Source: Opitutus terrae PB90-1 (GTDB taxonomy: Bacteria; Verrucomicrobiota; Verrucomicrobiia; Opitutales; Opitutaceae). From it: a stretch of DNA of 64,000 nt. Position numbers and translations under genes: made by a program. Below, in pieces: positions 9,347 through 16,968 of the stretch; position 1 is the stretch's first letter; the number at the start of each line of letters is the position of its first letter. The stretch covers positions 1,798,001 to 1,862,000 of the forward strand of contig NC_010571.1 in NCBI RefSeq assembly GCF_000019965.1. Reading direction: 5' to 3'. Under the pieces are notes generated by a model. The model was not told the origin of the DNA. It worked only from the letters and a program-made list of their open reading frames with translations, and did not search any database.

Positions 9347-9895
9347 TTATTCCGCGAGCAAGGCGTCGAGATCGCCGCGCACCTGCTCCTCGGAGATCAT
9401 GCCGACGTAGTGCCGCGCGACGCGGCCGGATTTGTCGAGAATGAGCGTCACCGGAATGCCCGTGATCCCGGCGGTGATCGCACTGCCGGGTTCCGGCAAT
9501 CCAACAGGAAAGTCGACGCGATAGCGCTTGAGGAACGGCTGCACCACGTCGGCACCGCCTTCGTCGAGCGAGAGGCCGATCGTCTCGACGCCTTTCGGGC
9601 GGTAGTCCTGTGCGATCTTCACCAAATCGGGCATCTCAGCGCGACAGGGAGGGCACCAAGTCGCGAAGAAATTCACCAGCACCACCTTTCCGCACTGTGA
9701 CTCGAGCGACCACGGGGTGCCGTCCAACGTGGTGACGGAAAACGCCGGGGCGGCCGAGCGCTGGTCTGCCGGCACGGAGTTCGCGGCTGAGGCGCTACCG
9801 CGCGCGCCGAGCCGGTTGATCACGAAGATGGCGCCCAGCGCGCCGAGCGCGAACAGGACGAGGCGGCCGTAAGGAATGCGACGGGGAGAGGACAT
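9347..9895 (-). CDS. TlpA/ResA-type membrane-anchored thioredoxin
   Basis: This is a 182-residue protein. One N-terminal membrane anchor (LVLFALGALGAIFVINRLG, residues 12-30) is followed by an AhpC/TSA-like thioredoxin domain. The active site is FFATWCPPCRAEMPDL near residue 76, and the cis-proline loop is TGIPVTLILD near residue 148. The domain should sit in the periplasm and reduce disulfides, as ResA/CcmG do in cytochrome c maturation. That fits a genome with multihaem cytochromes. The leader before the ATG is CTCCCTTTCCCATC with no Shine-Dalgarno site. Neighbours are a small membrane ORF upstream and the YeiH-family gene downstream. Confidence 0.9.
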   Translation of the reverse strand: MSSPRRIPYGRLVLFALGALGAIFVINRLGARGSASAANSVPADQRSAAPAFSVTTLDGTPWSLESQCGKVVLVNFFATWCPPCRAEMPDLVKIAQDYRPKGVETIGLSLDEGGADVVQPFLKRYRVDFPVGLPEPGSAITAGITGIPVTLILDKSGRVARHYVGMISEEQVRGDLDALLAE

Positions 9896-10007
9896 GATGG
9901 GAAAGGGAGGAACGAGATAAAATGGGAATGGTTGGTGTGCGTTGCTGGTGGCCCCAGGGGAGGCCGTGCACGAAACCTGCCGGCGGAAGCAGCCGCGCCG
10001 GGAGTTG

Positions 10008-10223
10008 CTAAGGATTCGCTGACCTGGTGCCGCGCGTCAGCAGCTGGAGATCGTCGGGAGCGCTTCTACCGCTGTTGCCGCGAACGAACTCGCCGGGCCG
10101 GACCGGGCAGATGTTGGAACCGAAAAGAAGGATCTGCGCCAAGATCAAACCGACGATGAGCAGCCCCAGCCCGGAGCGGCCCCGCAGGGCGGCGGAGAGA
10201 GAGCGTGGCAGAGCAGACGACAT
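10008..10223 (-). CDS. Possible small single-span membrane protein
   Basis: This is a 71-residue open frame from the ATG at 10223; a GTG two codons upstream (10229) is also possible. It has a basic N-terminus, one clear membrane segment (GLLIVGLILAQILLFG, about residues 20-36), then a short polar tail with one cysteine (NICPVRP). No family was recognised. Support comes from context: it follows an ArsR-type operator-like site at 10258-10273 by about 35 bases and precedes the thioredoxin-like gene on the same strand. It could instead be a chance frame in a leader. Confidence 0.4.
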   Translation of the reverse strand: MSSALPRSLSAALRGRSGLGLLIVGLILAQILLFGSNICPVRPGEFVRGNSGRSAPDDLQLLTRGTRSANP

Positions 10224-10257
10224 CGCCACACCAGAGCCGCAGTGTGGGGAATTTCAA

Positions 10258-10273
10258 ATGCGTATTGGCGTAT
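10258..10273. promoter_or_regulatory. Operator-like site O3, related to the two arsR operators
   Basis: ATGCGTATTGGCGTAT matches the reverse complement of the arsR-1 site (ATGCGTATATGCGCAT) at 13 of 16 positions. AT-rich alternating sequence stands out in this GC-rich DNA. It lies 35 bases before the ATG of the small membrane ORF that leads to the thioredoxin-like and YeiH-family genes. This is the weakest of the three sites. Confidence 0.45.
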
Positions 10274-10361
10274 ACGAGCAAGTAGCCGCTGGCCTCGAGG
10301 GGGAAAGCAGGCAGCGGAGTCCGTCGCTCGAGAGCGGTGCGGGCATCCTGCTGGGCGTTTT

Positions 10362-10393
10362 GCTCTCAGCTCTCAACCCTCAGCTCTCGGCTG
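10362..10393. repeat. Intergenic AGCTCTCAG-type repeat, copy 1
   Basis: GCTCTCAGCTCTCAACCC and CAGCTCTCGGCTG form a run of the degenerate AGCTCTCAG unit, directly after the cydB stop codon. Similar runs are at 37330-37432 and 56659-56690. Confidence 0.6.
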
Positions 10394-10401
10394 GGTCGCC
10401 G

Positions 10402-11436
10402 TCAGTAGCTCATTTTGTGCAGCTGCACCTTGCCGCGGAAGATCCAGTAAATGCACACGCTGTAGGCGAGCACCACCGGGATTCCGATCAGCGCGATCGT
10501 GAGCATGATCCCGAGCGTCTTGTCCGAGGACGCCGCGTTGAAGGCGGTGAGGCTGTGCTCGGGTAGCGGATTGCTGTAGACGAGATACGGGAAATTTCCG
10601 ACGCCGAAGATCGCCATCAGTCCGGCCATCGCCGCGCACGACGAGAGAAAAGCCAGGAAATCACGGCCCCGGTTCACCTCGCGCGGAATGTTCGCGATCG
10701 CCAGCACCACCGGCACGACGAGCGCGAAAAACCACGGCTCGCGGCGGAACGCCTCCGTCACGTGCGGCACATACAGCAGTGTCGCGAGCGTGAGGATCAC
10801 GTAGCAGAGGATGAACGCGATGATCAGCGGATTGATCCATCGGCGCACACGTTCGTGCAGCGCGCCGTCGGTCTTTAGTGCGAGGTAGATCGAACCGTGC
10901 ATCGCGAACAGCGCGACCGTGGTCACGCCCATCCAGAGGGCGTAGGGATGAAGCATGCCGAGGAAGGAGCCGGCATACTCACCGCGGGCGTCGATCGGCA
11001 CGCCCCAGACAATGTTGCCCATCGCGACGCCGAGCAGAAACGTTGAGCCGAAGCTGCCGCCCGCGAACCCGAGATCCCATGCCGCGCGCCAGCGCGGCGA
11101 GAGGTGCTTGCTGCGAAATTCGATCGCCACCGCGCGAAAGATCAGCGCGCAGAGCAGCGCCATGAAAGCGAGGTAGAATCCGGAAAACACCGTCGCGTAG
11201 ACGTTCGGAAACGCGGCGAACAACGCGCCGCCGCCGGTGACCAGCCAAACCTCGTTGCCATCCCACACCGGCCCGATGGCGTTGAGAAAAATCCGTCGGT
11301 CCTCGTCGCTCTTCGCGACGAACAAATGCAGCACGCCGACGCCGAGGTCGAAGCCGTCGAGCACGACGTAACCGGTGAACAGCACGCCCACCAGCGCGAA
11401 CCAGACGGTATTCAGGTCGAGCGCGCTGAAGCTCAT
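10402..11436 (-). CDS. cydB: Cytochrome bd ubiquinol oxidase subunit II
   Basis: This is a 344-residue protein with about nine membrane segments. It opens with the CydB signature (WFALVGVLFTGYVVLDGFDLGVG split as LVGVLFTGYVVLDGFDLGVG) and the conserved IGPVWDGNEVWLVTGGGALFAAFP. It is the partner subunit of CydA in the high-affinity quinol oxidase that reduces O2 to water under low oxygen. It overlaps cydA by four bases and has a good ribosome site (GGAGGGG, six bases before the ATG), as expected for a translationally coupled gene. No cydX-like gene was recognised. An AGCTCTCAG repeat follows. Confidence 0.97.
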   Translation of the reverse strand: MSFSALDLNTVWFALVGVLFTGYVVLDGFDLGVGVLHLFVAKSDEDRRIFLNAIGPVWDGNEVWLVTGGGALFAAFPNVYATVFSGFYLAFMALLCALIFRAVAIEFRSKHLSPRWRAAWDLGFAGGSFGSTFLLGVAMGNIVWGVPIDARGEYAGSFLGMLHPYALWMGVTTVALFAMHGSIYLALKTDGALHERVRRWINPLIIAFILCYVILTLATLLYVPHVTEAFRREPWFFALVVPVVLAIANIPREVNRGRDFLAFLSSCAAMAGLMAIFGVGNFPYLVYSNPLPEHSLTAFNAASSDKTLGIMLTIALIGIPVVLAYSVCIYWIFRGKVQLHKMSY

Positions 11437-12815
11437 GACGCCCCTCCTTTCAGCGGCCCGAGCTGGCGGGCAACGTTCTCGTAGGGATCGACGAGATCAG
11501 CGTCGTCCGGGCCGTGCCGGATCTTTTCGTTGAGCAAAAATACAAACACCGCGAAGAGCAGCAGGTAGACGATCGTGAACATCACCATCGAGGCGATGAT
11601 GAGATTGGCGGAAACAACGGCGGAGAGTCCTTCCGAGGTGCGCAGGAGCTTCCAGACAATCCACGGCTGCCGGCCGACTTCCGCCGTCCACCAGCCGGCT
11701 TGATTCGCGATTTGCGGCCCGAGCACGGACGCGACCAGACAGCCGAGCAGCAGCCGCGAATGCTCGAGCCGGCCGCGCCAAAGCGCCCAGCCGGCCCAGA
11801 GGGCGAGTGCGATCATCGCGAAGCCGACGGCAACCATCAGATGGAACAACTGGAAGGTGAAGTTCACGGGCGGACGCTCGTCGGGGGGAATATCGCGGAG
11901 ACCCGTGACGGGCGCGTTCGGATCGGCGTGCGCGAGAAAGCTGAGCAGTCCCGGCACGGCGACGCCGCGAGTCTGTTCGTTTTTTTCATCGACCCAGCCG
12001 ATCACGTGCAGCGGAGCGCGGGGTGCGGTTTCCCAATGCCCTTCGAAGGCGGCGAGCTTGGCGGGTTGGTTGACGGCGACACCCTGCGCGCTCGAGTGGC
12101 CGGTGACGAGCGAGAGCAACGCGCCGACGAGCGCCACCGAGAGTCCGATCTTCACCGAGGCGAGCGCGAAGTCCCGATGGCGCTTCCGCAGCAGGTAGAA
12201 TGCGCCGACGCTTGCCATCAGCCACGCGCCGGCCTGCCACGCGGCAATCACCGTGTGCGACAAACGGTCCATCGAGGAAGGGTTGAACACCAGGGCCCAG
12301 AAATCCGTGATCTCCGCGCGAGCGGTCAGACCTTCGCCGACGATGTGGTAGCCGGCGGGAGTCTGCATCCAGGAATTGGCCACGACGATCCAGATCGCGC
12401 TGAAGTGGGCGCCGAACGCGACCATGGTGGTCGCGAAGAAGTGCATCTTCGGGCCGACCTTGTCCCAACCGAACAACAGCACCGCGAGAAAACCGGACTC
12501 GAGGAAGAAGGCGAAGATGCCTTCGGCGGCGAGGGCGCTGCCGAACACGTCGCCGACGTAGCGCGAGTAAGTGGCCCAGTTGGTGCCGAACTCGAATTCC
12601 ATCACGATGCCGGTGGCGACGCCGATGGCGAAGGTGAGCGCGAAGACCTTCGTCCAGAATCGCGCCATCTGGTGATAGAGCGGGTTGCGGGTCTTCAACC
12701 ACAGCCCCTCGACGATCACGAGCAGCAGCCCGAGCCCGATGCTGAGCGGCGGATACAGGTAGTGAAACGAGATCGTGAACGCGAACTGCGCGCGCGCGAG
12801 AAGTTCGGTCGACAT
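11433..12815 (-). CDS. cydA: Cytochrome bd ubiquinol oxidase subunit I
   Basis: This is a 460-residue protein with about nine membrane segments. It carries the haem b595 ligand region ([12 protein letters not shown], His18), the second haem region ([18 protein letters not shown]) and the quinol-site stretch around residues 240-300 ([21 protein letters not shown]). The C-terminus has [18 protein letters not shown]. The Q-loop after this is short, so the protein belongs to the short-loop bd/CIO-like group. It works with CydB in microaerobic respiration and oxygen scavenging. Start at 12815 matches the family N-terminus. Confidence 0.97.
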   Translation of the reverse strand: MSTELLARAQFAFTISFHYLYPPLSIGLGLLLVIVEGLWLKTRNPLYHQMARFWTKVFALTFAIGVATGIVMEFEFGTNWATYSRYVGDVFGSALAAEGIFAFFLESGFLAVLLFGWDKVGPKMHFFATTMVAFGAHFSAIWIVVANSWMQTPAGYHIVGEGLTARAEITDFWALVFNPSSMDRLSHTVIAAWQAGAWLMASVGAFYLLRKRHRDFALASVKIGLSVALVGALLSLVTGHSSAQGVAVNQPAKLAAFEGHWETAPRAPLHVIGWVDEKNEQTRGVAVPGLLSFLAHADPNAPVTGLRDIPPDERPPVNFTFQLFHLMVAVGFAMIALALWAGWALWRGRLEHSRLLLGCLVASVLGPQIANQAGWWTAEVGRQPWIVWKLLRTSEGLSAVVSANLIIASMVMFTIVYLLLFAVFVFLLNEKIRHGPDDADLVDPYENVARQLGPLKGGAS

Positions 12816-13041
12816 GCGTTCCGAGGTAAGCCGGGCCCAATGCCGAGTGCGACTCCGCGAAGTGCTTTGAATGCCGGGTTATACCGCGTGAAAGCGGATC
12901 TGCTGGGGTGGCAAGATGCGACCGACGAGGTCCACGGAACCGGATTCTGGAGCATCACGAAAGACACGAGAAGGTAACCGGCGAGGGTACAGACGAACGA
13001 TGACGTCGCCTGCGAATCACGCGAAGACCGCGACCGAAGAC

Positions 13042-13067
13042 GTGGCACGGGCGTCTCGCCCGTGGTT
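13042..13067. repeat. Dispersed palindrome, GTGGCACGGGC type, copy 2
   Basis: GTGGCACGGGC-GTCTC-GCCCGTGG forms a hairpin. Its reverse translation gives the repeat peptide HGRDARAT on the minus strand. Confidence 0.65.
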
Positions 13068-13243
13068 TCGGATCGAACGGTTTTCACAGGGGAGGCTCTG
13101 ACGCGACCACGGATGGCCACGATTGACCAGGACCGATCCTGGCGGAACCACGAAACACACGAAAAACACGAAAGTCAGAAGAGCGCTGGCCAAGCACAGA
13201 AACCGAGCCATCGCTGATCACACGACCGAGGCGAATGCCGGGT

Positions 13244-13271
13244 GTGGGACGGGCGTGGCGGGCCGTGGTTT
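13244..13271. repeat. Dispersed palindrome, GTGGCACGGGC type, diverged copy 3
   Basis: GTGGGACGGGCGTGGCGG followed by GCCGTGGTTTC is a diverged version of the copy at 13042. Confidence 0.45.
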
Positions 13272-13343
13272 CAACGAGCCGAAGACGAGCTGAGGCGACC
13301 ACGGATGGACACAGATCGAGTCCGAGCGGCCCAGGGGACACAC

Positions 13344-13730
13344 GGCCTCGAGCATGGCCTTGCCGTAGGGATCGGCGGCGCGTTTGTTCGGCGCGCTGTG
13401 GGTCAGACCGAGGTCGAGTTCGGCCTCGCTAGTGTCGACGACGTTTTCGGGTCGGACGGCCGCGGCGGTTTGTTTCGCTTCGAGCAGGAAACGATCGCGA
13501 CGATAGAGGTCGATCTTGCCTGTGGTGATCCGACCATCGGGGTGGTGCAACAGCACGGCGCGTTCTAAGACTTAGGCGTTCTCCGCGCTGTCCGGTCCGG
13601 CCGGATCGGGATGCGGAAGGTCGAGCAGGTCACAGAGCTCGGTGAGAAACAGGTCCTTGTTGGCCCGCTCGGCGAGCTCAGAGTCGGACCACCGTTCGAC
13701 GAACGCTTCAACGGGCGGTGGCAGCCTCAT
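13344..13730 (-). pseudogene. Remnant of a type II/PglX-like DNA methyltransferase, N-terminal part
   Basis: In one frame, residues from MRLPPPVEAFVERW (start 13730) through ERANKDLFLTELCDLLDLPHPDPA match the N-terminus of large class I DNA methyltransferases of phage-defence or restriction systems. After ENA there is a TAA (13572-13574), and the same frame continues with VLERAVLLHHPDGR, LYRRDRFLLEAKQ and DPYGKAMLEA. Family members have a Tyr at the stop position, so one base change (TAC to TAA) explains it. After 13344 similarity ends in repeat debris; the catalytic part, which would be about 1,000 residues, is absent. It is a truncated, stop-containing relic. Confidence 0.65.
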
Positions 13731-13890
13731 GGGGTCCGGGTTGCCCCGCTCTTCGTCGAGCGCGGCCCGGGCTGCATCCGGGAATACCTTACGCGCAACT
13801 CGGTATGCAAGGACGCGCGGATTTGTCGCCCGCCCTGCCCAGGAGAGGCAAACCATACTTGAGCCGGGTTTTGCCACGGGTAGCATCTGA

Positions 13891-14906
13891 ATGCAGCTCG
13901 CGTCGCCCAGTCCGGTCATGCTCGCGTTATCAATCAACCAGCTTCTCGTGGGACTGGGACGGTGGCGCCGCGCGACCTTCGGCCTGATCCGTCAATGGCA
14001 GAATGAAAGGCGGTATAGCGGTGCGCCGGGCGTAGTGACGGCGAGGATCCATTCGCAGTATCTTGGGCTGGGGGCTCATCTCTTCATGGCCACGGTCGTC
14101 TTGCATCGAGCTGAACGCGAGGGCCGGCGGGTTCGATTCGAATTCACGTCACCTCAGTACGGCGCTGGCAACTGGCTGCCGCACCTGTATTGCCAGCCCA
14201 CCGACCAAAGCGGCCTGGCCAGCTCCCCGCCGGTGATGATCGGTGCCTGGTCGGATTTCAGCCGGGGCTTTCGCCGACAACCCAAGCGCAACCGGGATGA
14301 GCTGGCGACGTTGCTTCGCCGGCAGTTTTCGCCTGCGCCACCGATCGCCGAAGCGGTTGAGTCTTTTGCGACGCGGTATTTCGGGCCTCCGGTGCTGGGG
14401 GTGCATTATCGGGGCACGGACAACGGACCGAAGCCCGTCGCGTGGACCAAGCGGAAATGGCGACGGCGATCCGTGCCGCGCTCGAGGGCTGGCCTGAGTT
14501 GACGACGGTTTTTGTCGCGACCGATGAAGCGAACTTTTTGGAAAGCCTAGGAGAGAGCTTTTGCGGACGCAGGGTGATCAGTACGGAGTCCGAGCGGTCA
14601 CGCGGCCGTCTAGCACTGCATTTGACCGGCCCAGGCAGCATGCGCCGGGCGCAAGAGGCCTTGATGGATGCCCACCTCCTGGCGCGCACGCAATTGGTGG
14701 TGAAAACCGCTTCGGCGCTTTCCGCGTGGGCCGGCTTCCTCGCGCCGGAACTGCCAGTGCTGGTTTTGAACGATCTCTACACGGGTGTTCGGCTGCCGTG
14801 GTTTCCCGTCGAAGCGCGGTCATCGGTCGAGATGACGGCGAGCGATATTGCCCGTCACGCCGCGACCGCGCGCGCGCGCGCGCAAACGCGCACACTCCCA
14901 AAGTGA
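13891..14906 (+). pseudogene. Frameshifted glycosyltransferase, fucosyltransferase-like
   Basis: Two adjoining frames together make one protein of about 340 residues. The first (from 13891) holds HSQYLGLGAHLFMATVVLHRAE and ends near VLGVHYRGTD, a nucleotide-sugar site typical of O-fucosyltransferase/NodZ-like enzymes. The second frame picks up as EARRVDQAEMATAI and continues with VFVATDEANFLESL, EALMDAHLLARTQLVVKT and FLAPELPVLVLN. The frame change falls at about 14420-14432, where one missing base would explain it. A disabled gene or a base-calling error are both possible. It is a lone gene beside repeats, with no polysaccharide cluster in view. Confidence 0.6.
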
Positions 14907-15545
14907 CTGAAGTCAGGCGATGGCGGAAAATGGGGCGGAACGAAAGGCGGGAGAGACCGGATTCCCGAGATGTCGCAAGACAGTCAGAGGACGAGCATCA
15001 GGATCGTGCTGGAGTCTGGATGGGATGTCAGCGCACGCATCCGCAAGATAGTCGGTCTGTGAAGCCTTATCGCTTCCAGCGCAAAGCCGAGAAGTATGCG
15101 GGCATGCAGCGGCTACCCCATGGTAGGCGCTAGCCGTGCTGGTGTGGTGCGGGAGGCGACGAACTCCGCGGCGCCGGATCGAACCAGCGGCATTCCGTCG
15201 ACGCATGCGTCAACCGGCGCCAAGCGTGCGGGTGGTGACACCAAACCCAGTCGTCGTCGACGCGCCGCAGCCGCTCGGCGTGCCGGCACTCCGGCCCGCA
15301 CGGGAAGTGCGCAACCGAAGCGAGATTCGCAGGGTGGTTCGGGGTAGTCACGACGGCAGCGAGCAGATCAGGCGATCAGTGGAACGCCGGGAGCGTCGGG
15401 GCACGAGACGATAATCAGCCTGGCGGTCGACCGGCGTTTCGCCCGAGCCGGTGGGCGCAGAGATGGTCCAGAAGTTCGTCCGAAATGGCCGAGCGCGGTC
15501 GCGCTCTCACGCAAGCATGCGGCCGCGCTGCCGCGCCCGCGGTCT
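14907..15545. other. Mostly empty intergenic region
   Basis: No recognised gene is present. An alternating CG tract lies just before it (about 14868-14881). A weak candidate small frame at 15130-15351 is listed separately. No terminator with a T-run was found. Confidence 0.5.
15130..15351 (-). CDS. Possible small Cys/His-rich protein
   Basis: This is a 73-residue frame with a GTG start. Its spaced motifs FPCGPECRHAERL, VWCHHPHAW and TECRWFDPA look like a small metal-binding protein and are more protein-like than a random frame. No family was recognised, there is no ribosome site, and the surroundings are decayed, so it could be a relic. Confidence 0.3.
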   Translation of the reverse strand: MTTPNHPANLASVAHFPCGPECRHAERLRRVDDDWVWCHHPHAWRRLTHASTECRWFDPAPRSSSPPAPHQHG

Positions 15546-16364
15546 TCACACGTTCACGGCCATGCTGTAGGCGCGCGAGAATTCCTCCGTGATTGGATGG
15601 CGCATGCCGAGGTGCTTGAACACGGCGAGACAGGCCGCCTTCGCGCGGCCGTCGTCGTAGTTGGGCTTCTCCTGGAGCACCGACACGAGGCCTTGCGCGG
15701 CCTCGCGAAACCGCTGCGACTGCAGGTCGCGCAGCGCGACCAGATAGATGTCGCGTAGCGGCGAGGCGAGCAATCGGTCGGAGTCGTGCTGCAGTGTGTG
15801 GAGCGCGGCGGTGATCGCGCGAACGATCTCCGCGTCGTCGGTCCATGCATGCCCGGCGGGCAGATGGGACACGCGGGCGGCGGCCTGCTTCGGGTGGTCG
15901 AACATCGTGGCGCGCGCGAGGAGCACGGCGAGTTCGGCGTCCTGCGGTTCGGCGGCGGCGAGCGGCTGTAGCGCAGCGGCAGCTTCGGCGCCGCGGCCGG
16001 CGCGCAGCAATTCACGCGCCCGGGCCATCCCTTCGCGTTTCGGTGTGGGCAGGTGCTCGTTGAGCCAGGCGCGGAGCTGCGGTTCGGGCAACGCGCCGGC
16101 AAATTCCGCGATCACCTCACCGTGGTGAAACAGCTTCACGTTCGGGATGCCGCGGATGCCAAACTGCGCGGCGAGGTCCTGATGCGCGTCGGTGTCGATC
16201 TTGACGAGCATCCAGCGGCCAGCCGCTTCGCCAGCGAGCTTTTCGAGGACAGGCCCGAGCATCTTGCACGGGCCGCACCAGGCAGCCCAGAAGTCGACGA
16301 GCACGGGCGTGCGCTGACTCTGATCAATGATGTCGGTTTGAAAATCGGAAAGGTCGTGGGCCAT
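15546..16364 (-). CDS. Thioredoxin-TPR protein (CnoX/YbbN-like)
   Basis: This is a 272-residue cytoplasmic protein. The thioredoxin domain (residues 1-110) has [16 protein letters not shown], a full CGPC active site, and [11 protein letters not shown] as the cis-Pro loop. The C-terminal 150 residues are TPR-like helices ([17 protein letters not shown] and so on). YbbN/CnoX-type proteins act as redox-regulated holdases; here the active CGPC is intact, so reductase activity is likely. It is the last gene of the leftward set that begins at DUF2892, 111 bases after the rhodanese. The leader is CGATCCTCCTTTCC directly before ATG. Confidence 0.9.
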   Translation of the reverse strand: MAHDLSDFQTDIIDQSQRTPVLVDFWAAWCGPCKMLGPVLEKLAGEAAGRWMLVKIDTDAHQDLAAQFGIRGIPNVKLFHHGEVIAEFAGALPEPQLRAWLNEHLPTPKREGMARARELLRAGRGAEAAAALQPLAAAEPQDAELAVLLARATMFDHPKQAAARVSHLPAGHAWTDDAEIVRAITAALHTLQHDSDRLLASPLRDIYLVALRDLQSQRFREAAQGLVSVLQEKPNYDDGRAKAACLAVFKHLGMRHPITEEFSRAYSMAVNV

Positions 16365-16431
16365 GGAAAGGAGGATCGTGGCAAATCCGGCTCGCTGAGT
16401 CCGGATGCGACGGTTGCAGCAGGGATGCCTC

Positions 16432-16456
16432 TAGCCGGGGTCGACGACCCCGGCTA
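16432..16456. repeat. Perfect palindrome between rhodanese and thioredoxin genes
   Basis: A 25-base perfect palindrome with 12-bp arms (TAGCCGGGGTCG and its complement) about one central base. It could form a strong hairpin in the mRNA between two co-oriented genes; there is no T-run, so it is more likely a dispersed repeat or an mRNA-stabilising stem than a terminator. Confidence 0.6.
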
Positions 16457-16475
16457 CGCCCGGCGCTCAGCGGGA

Positions 16476-16841
16476 TTACTTCGGCTTCACGATCGGCCAG
16501 CCGGCGGCGGCCCAGTCGGCGAGTCCGCCGGCGTTGAGCGCGCGCACCCCCTGCGAGAGCAGATGCCGAACCGCCATGGCCGAACGCGTGCCGGACGCGC
16601 AATAGAGCAGCACCTCGCGCTGCCCGGCCTTGGCCAGGAAATCGCGCCACGCGGCGCTCGGAGCACGGAGTTCGCTGATGGGCAACAACGCGGCGGTTTC
16701 GGCGACGCCGCCGGTCCATTCGTCGCTTTCGCGAATGTCGATGAGCAGGGCGTCGCCCGAGCGGATCTTGGCGCCGTATTCGGTCGGAGTCGCGCGGGGC
16801 GCGGGTTTGAACAGGGAGGAGAGCATGGTCAGAAACGACAT
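16476..16841 (-). CDS. Single-domain rhodanese (sulfurtransferase)
   Basis: This is a 121-residue protein. After a short N-terminal segment (FLTMLSSLFKPAP) comes one rhodanese domain. LLIDIRESDEWTGG is the CH2-like start, and the active-site loop LLYCASGTRSAM carries the catalytic Cys81. The domain ends with GGLADWAAAGWPI. Such enzymes move sulfane sulfur between thiols as a persulfide. Position between an RND pump and a thioredoxin, under a shared ArsR promoter, suggests a role in persulfide handling. The start at 16841 has CCGATTCCTCC before it; the ATG at 16826 is an alternative. Confidence 0.9.
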   Translation of the reverse strand: MSFLTMLSSLFKPAPRATPTEYGAKIRSGDALLIDIRESDEWTGGVAETAALLPISELRAPSAAWRDFLAKAGQREVLLYCASGTRSAMAVRHLLSQGVRALNAGGLADWAAAGWPIVKPK

Positions 16842-16882
16842 GGAGGAATCGGAAACGAGATTTGCGCGGCGTGCCAGTGGCG

Positions 16883-16937
16883 GAGCCCGACGTCCTCGGC
16901 GGGCTCGCCCTGCGCCAACCCGCCGGGACGGCGGGTT
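16883..16937. repeat. Two-hairpin dispersed repeat, copy 1
   Basis: Hairpin one is GAGCCCG...CGGGCTC (16883-16906); hairpin two is AACCCGCCGGGACGGCGGGTT (16917-16937, split as AACCCGCCGG and GACGGCGGGTT). A similar pair is at 36441-36503. It lies just after the RND gene's stop codon at 16969 in the leftward direction. Confidence 0.55.
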
Positions 16938-16968
16938 CCACCTGCGGCGGGCTTCGCTTGGAGAGAAC

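Larger units (their letters stand above)
12816..13343. other. Non-coding stretch with dispersed repeat debris
   Basis: I see no convincing gene here. The stretch contains two copies of the GTGGCACGGGC palindrome and several copies of phrases such as CGACCACGGATGG and GAAACACACGAAAAACACGA. I take the latter phrases to be dispersed intergenic sequence. It separates cydA from a decayed methyltransferase gene. Confidence 0.5.

Noticed and set aside
12971-12990. Possible CRISPR-like or direct-repeat array in the cydA upstream region
   Set aside because: The repeats are irregular in spacing and sequence, without unique spacers.
13218-13343. Extension of the methyltransferase remnant past residue KAMLEA
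   Set aside because: Residues after this (for example CVHPWSP) are repeat-derived, not conserved protein.
14868-14881. Alternating CG tract as a regulatory Z-DNA element
   Set aside because: It lies within the glycosyltransferase reading frame (Ala/Arg codons) and is short.
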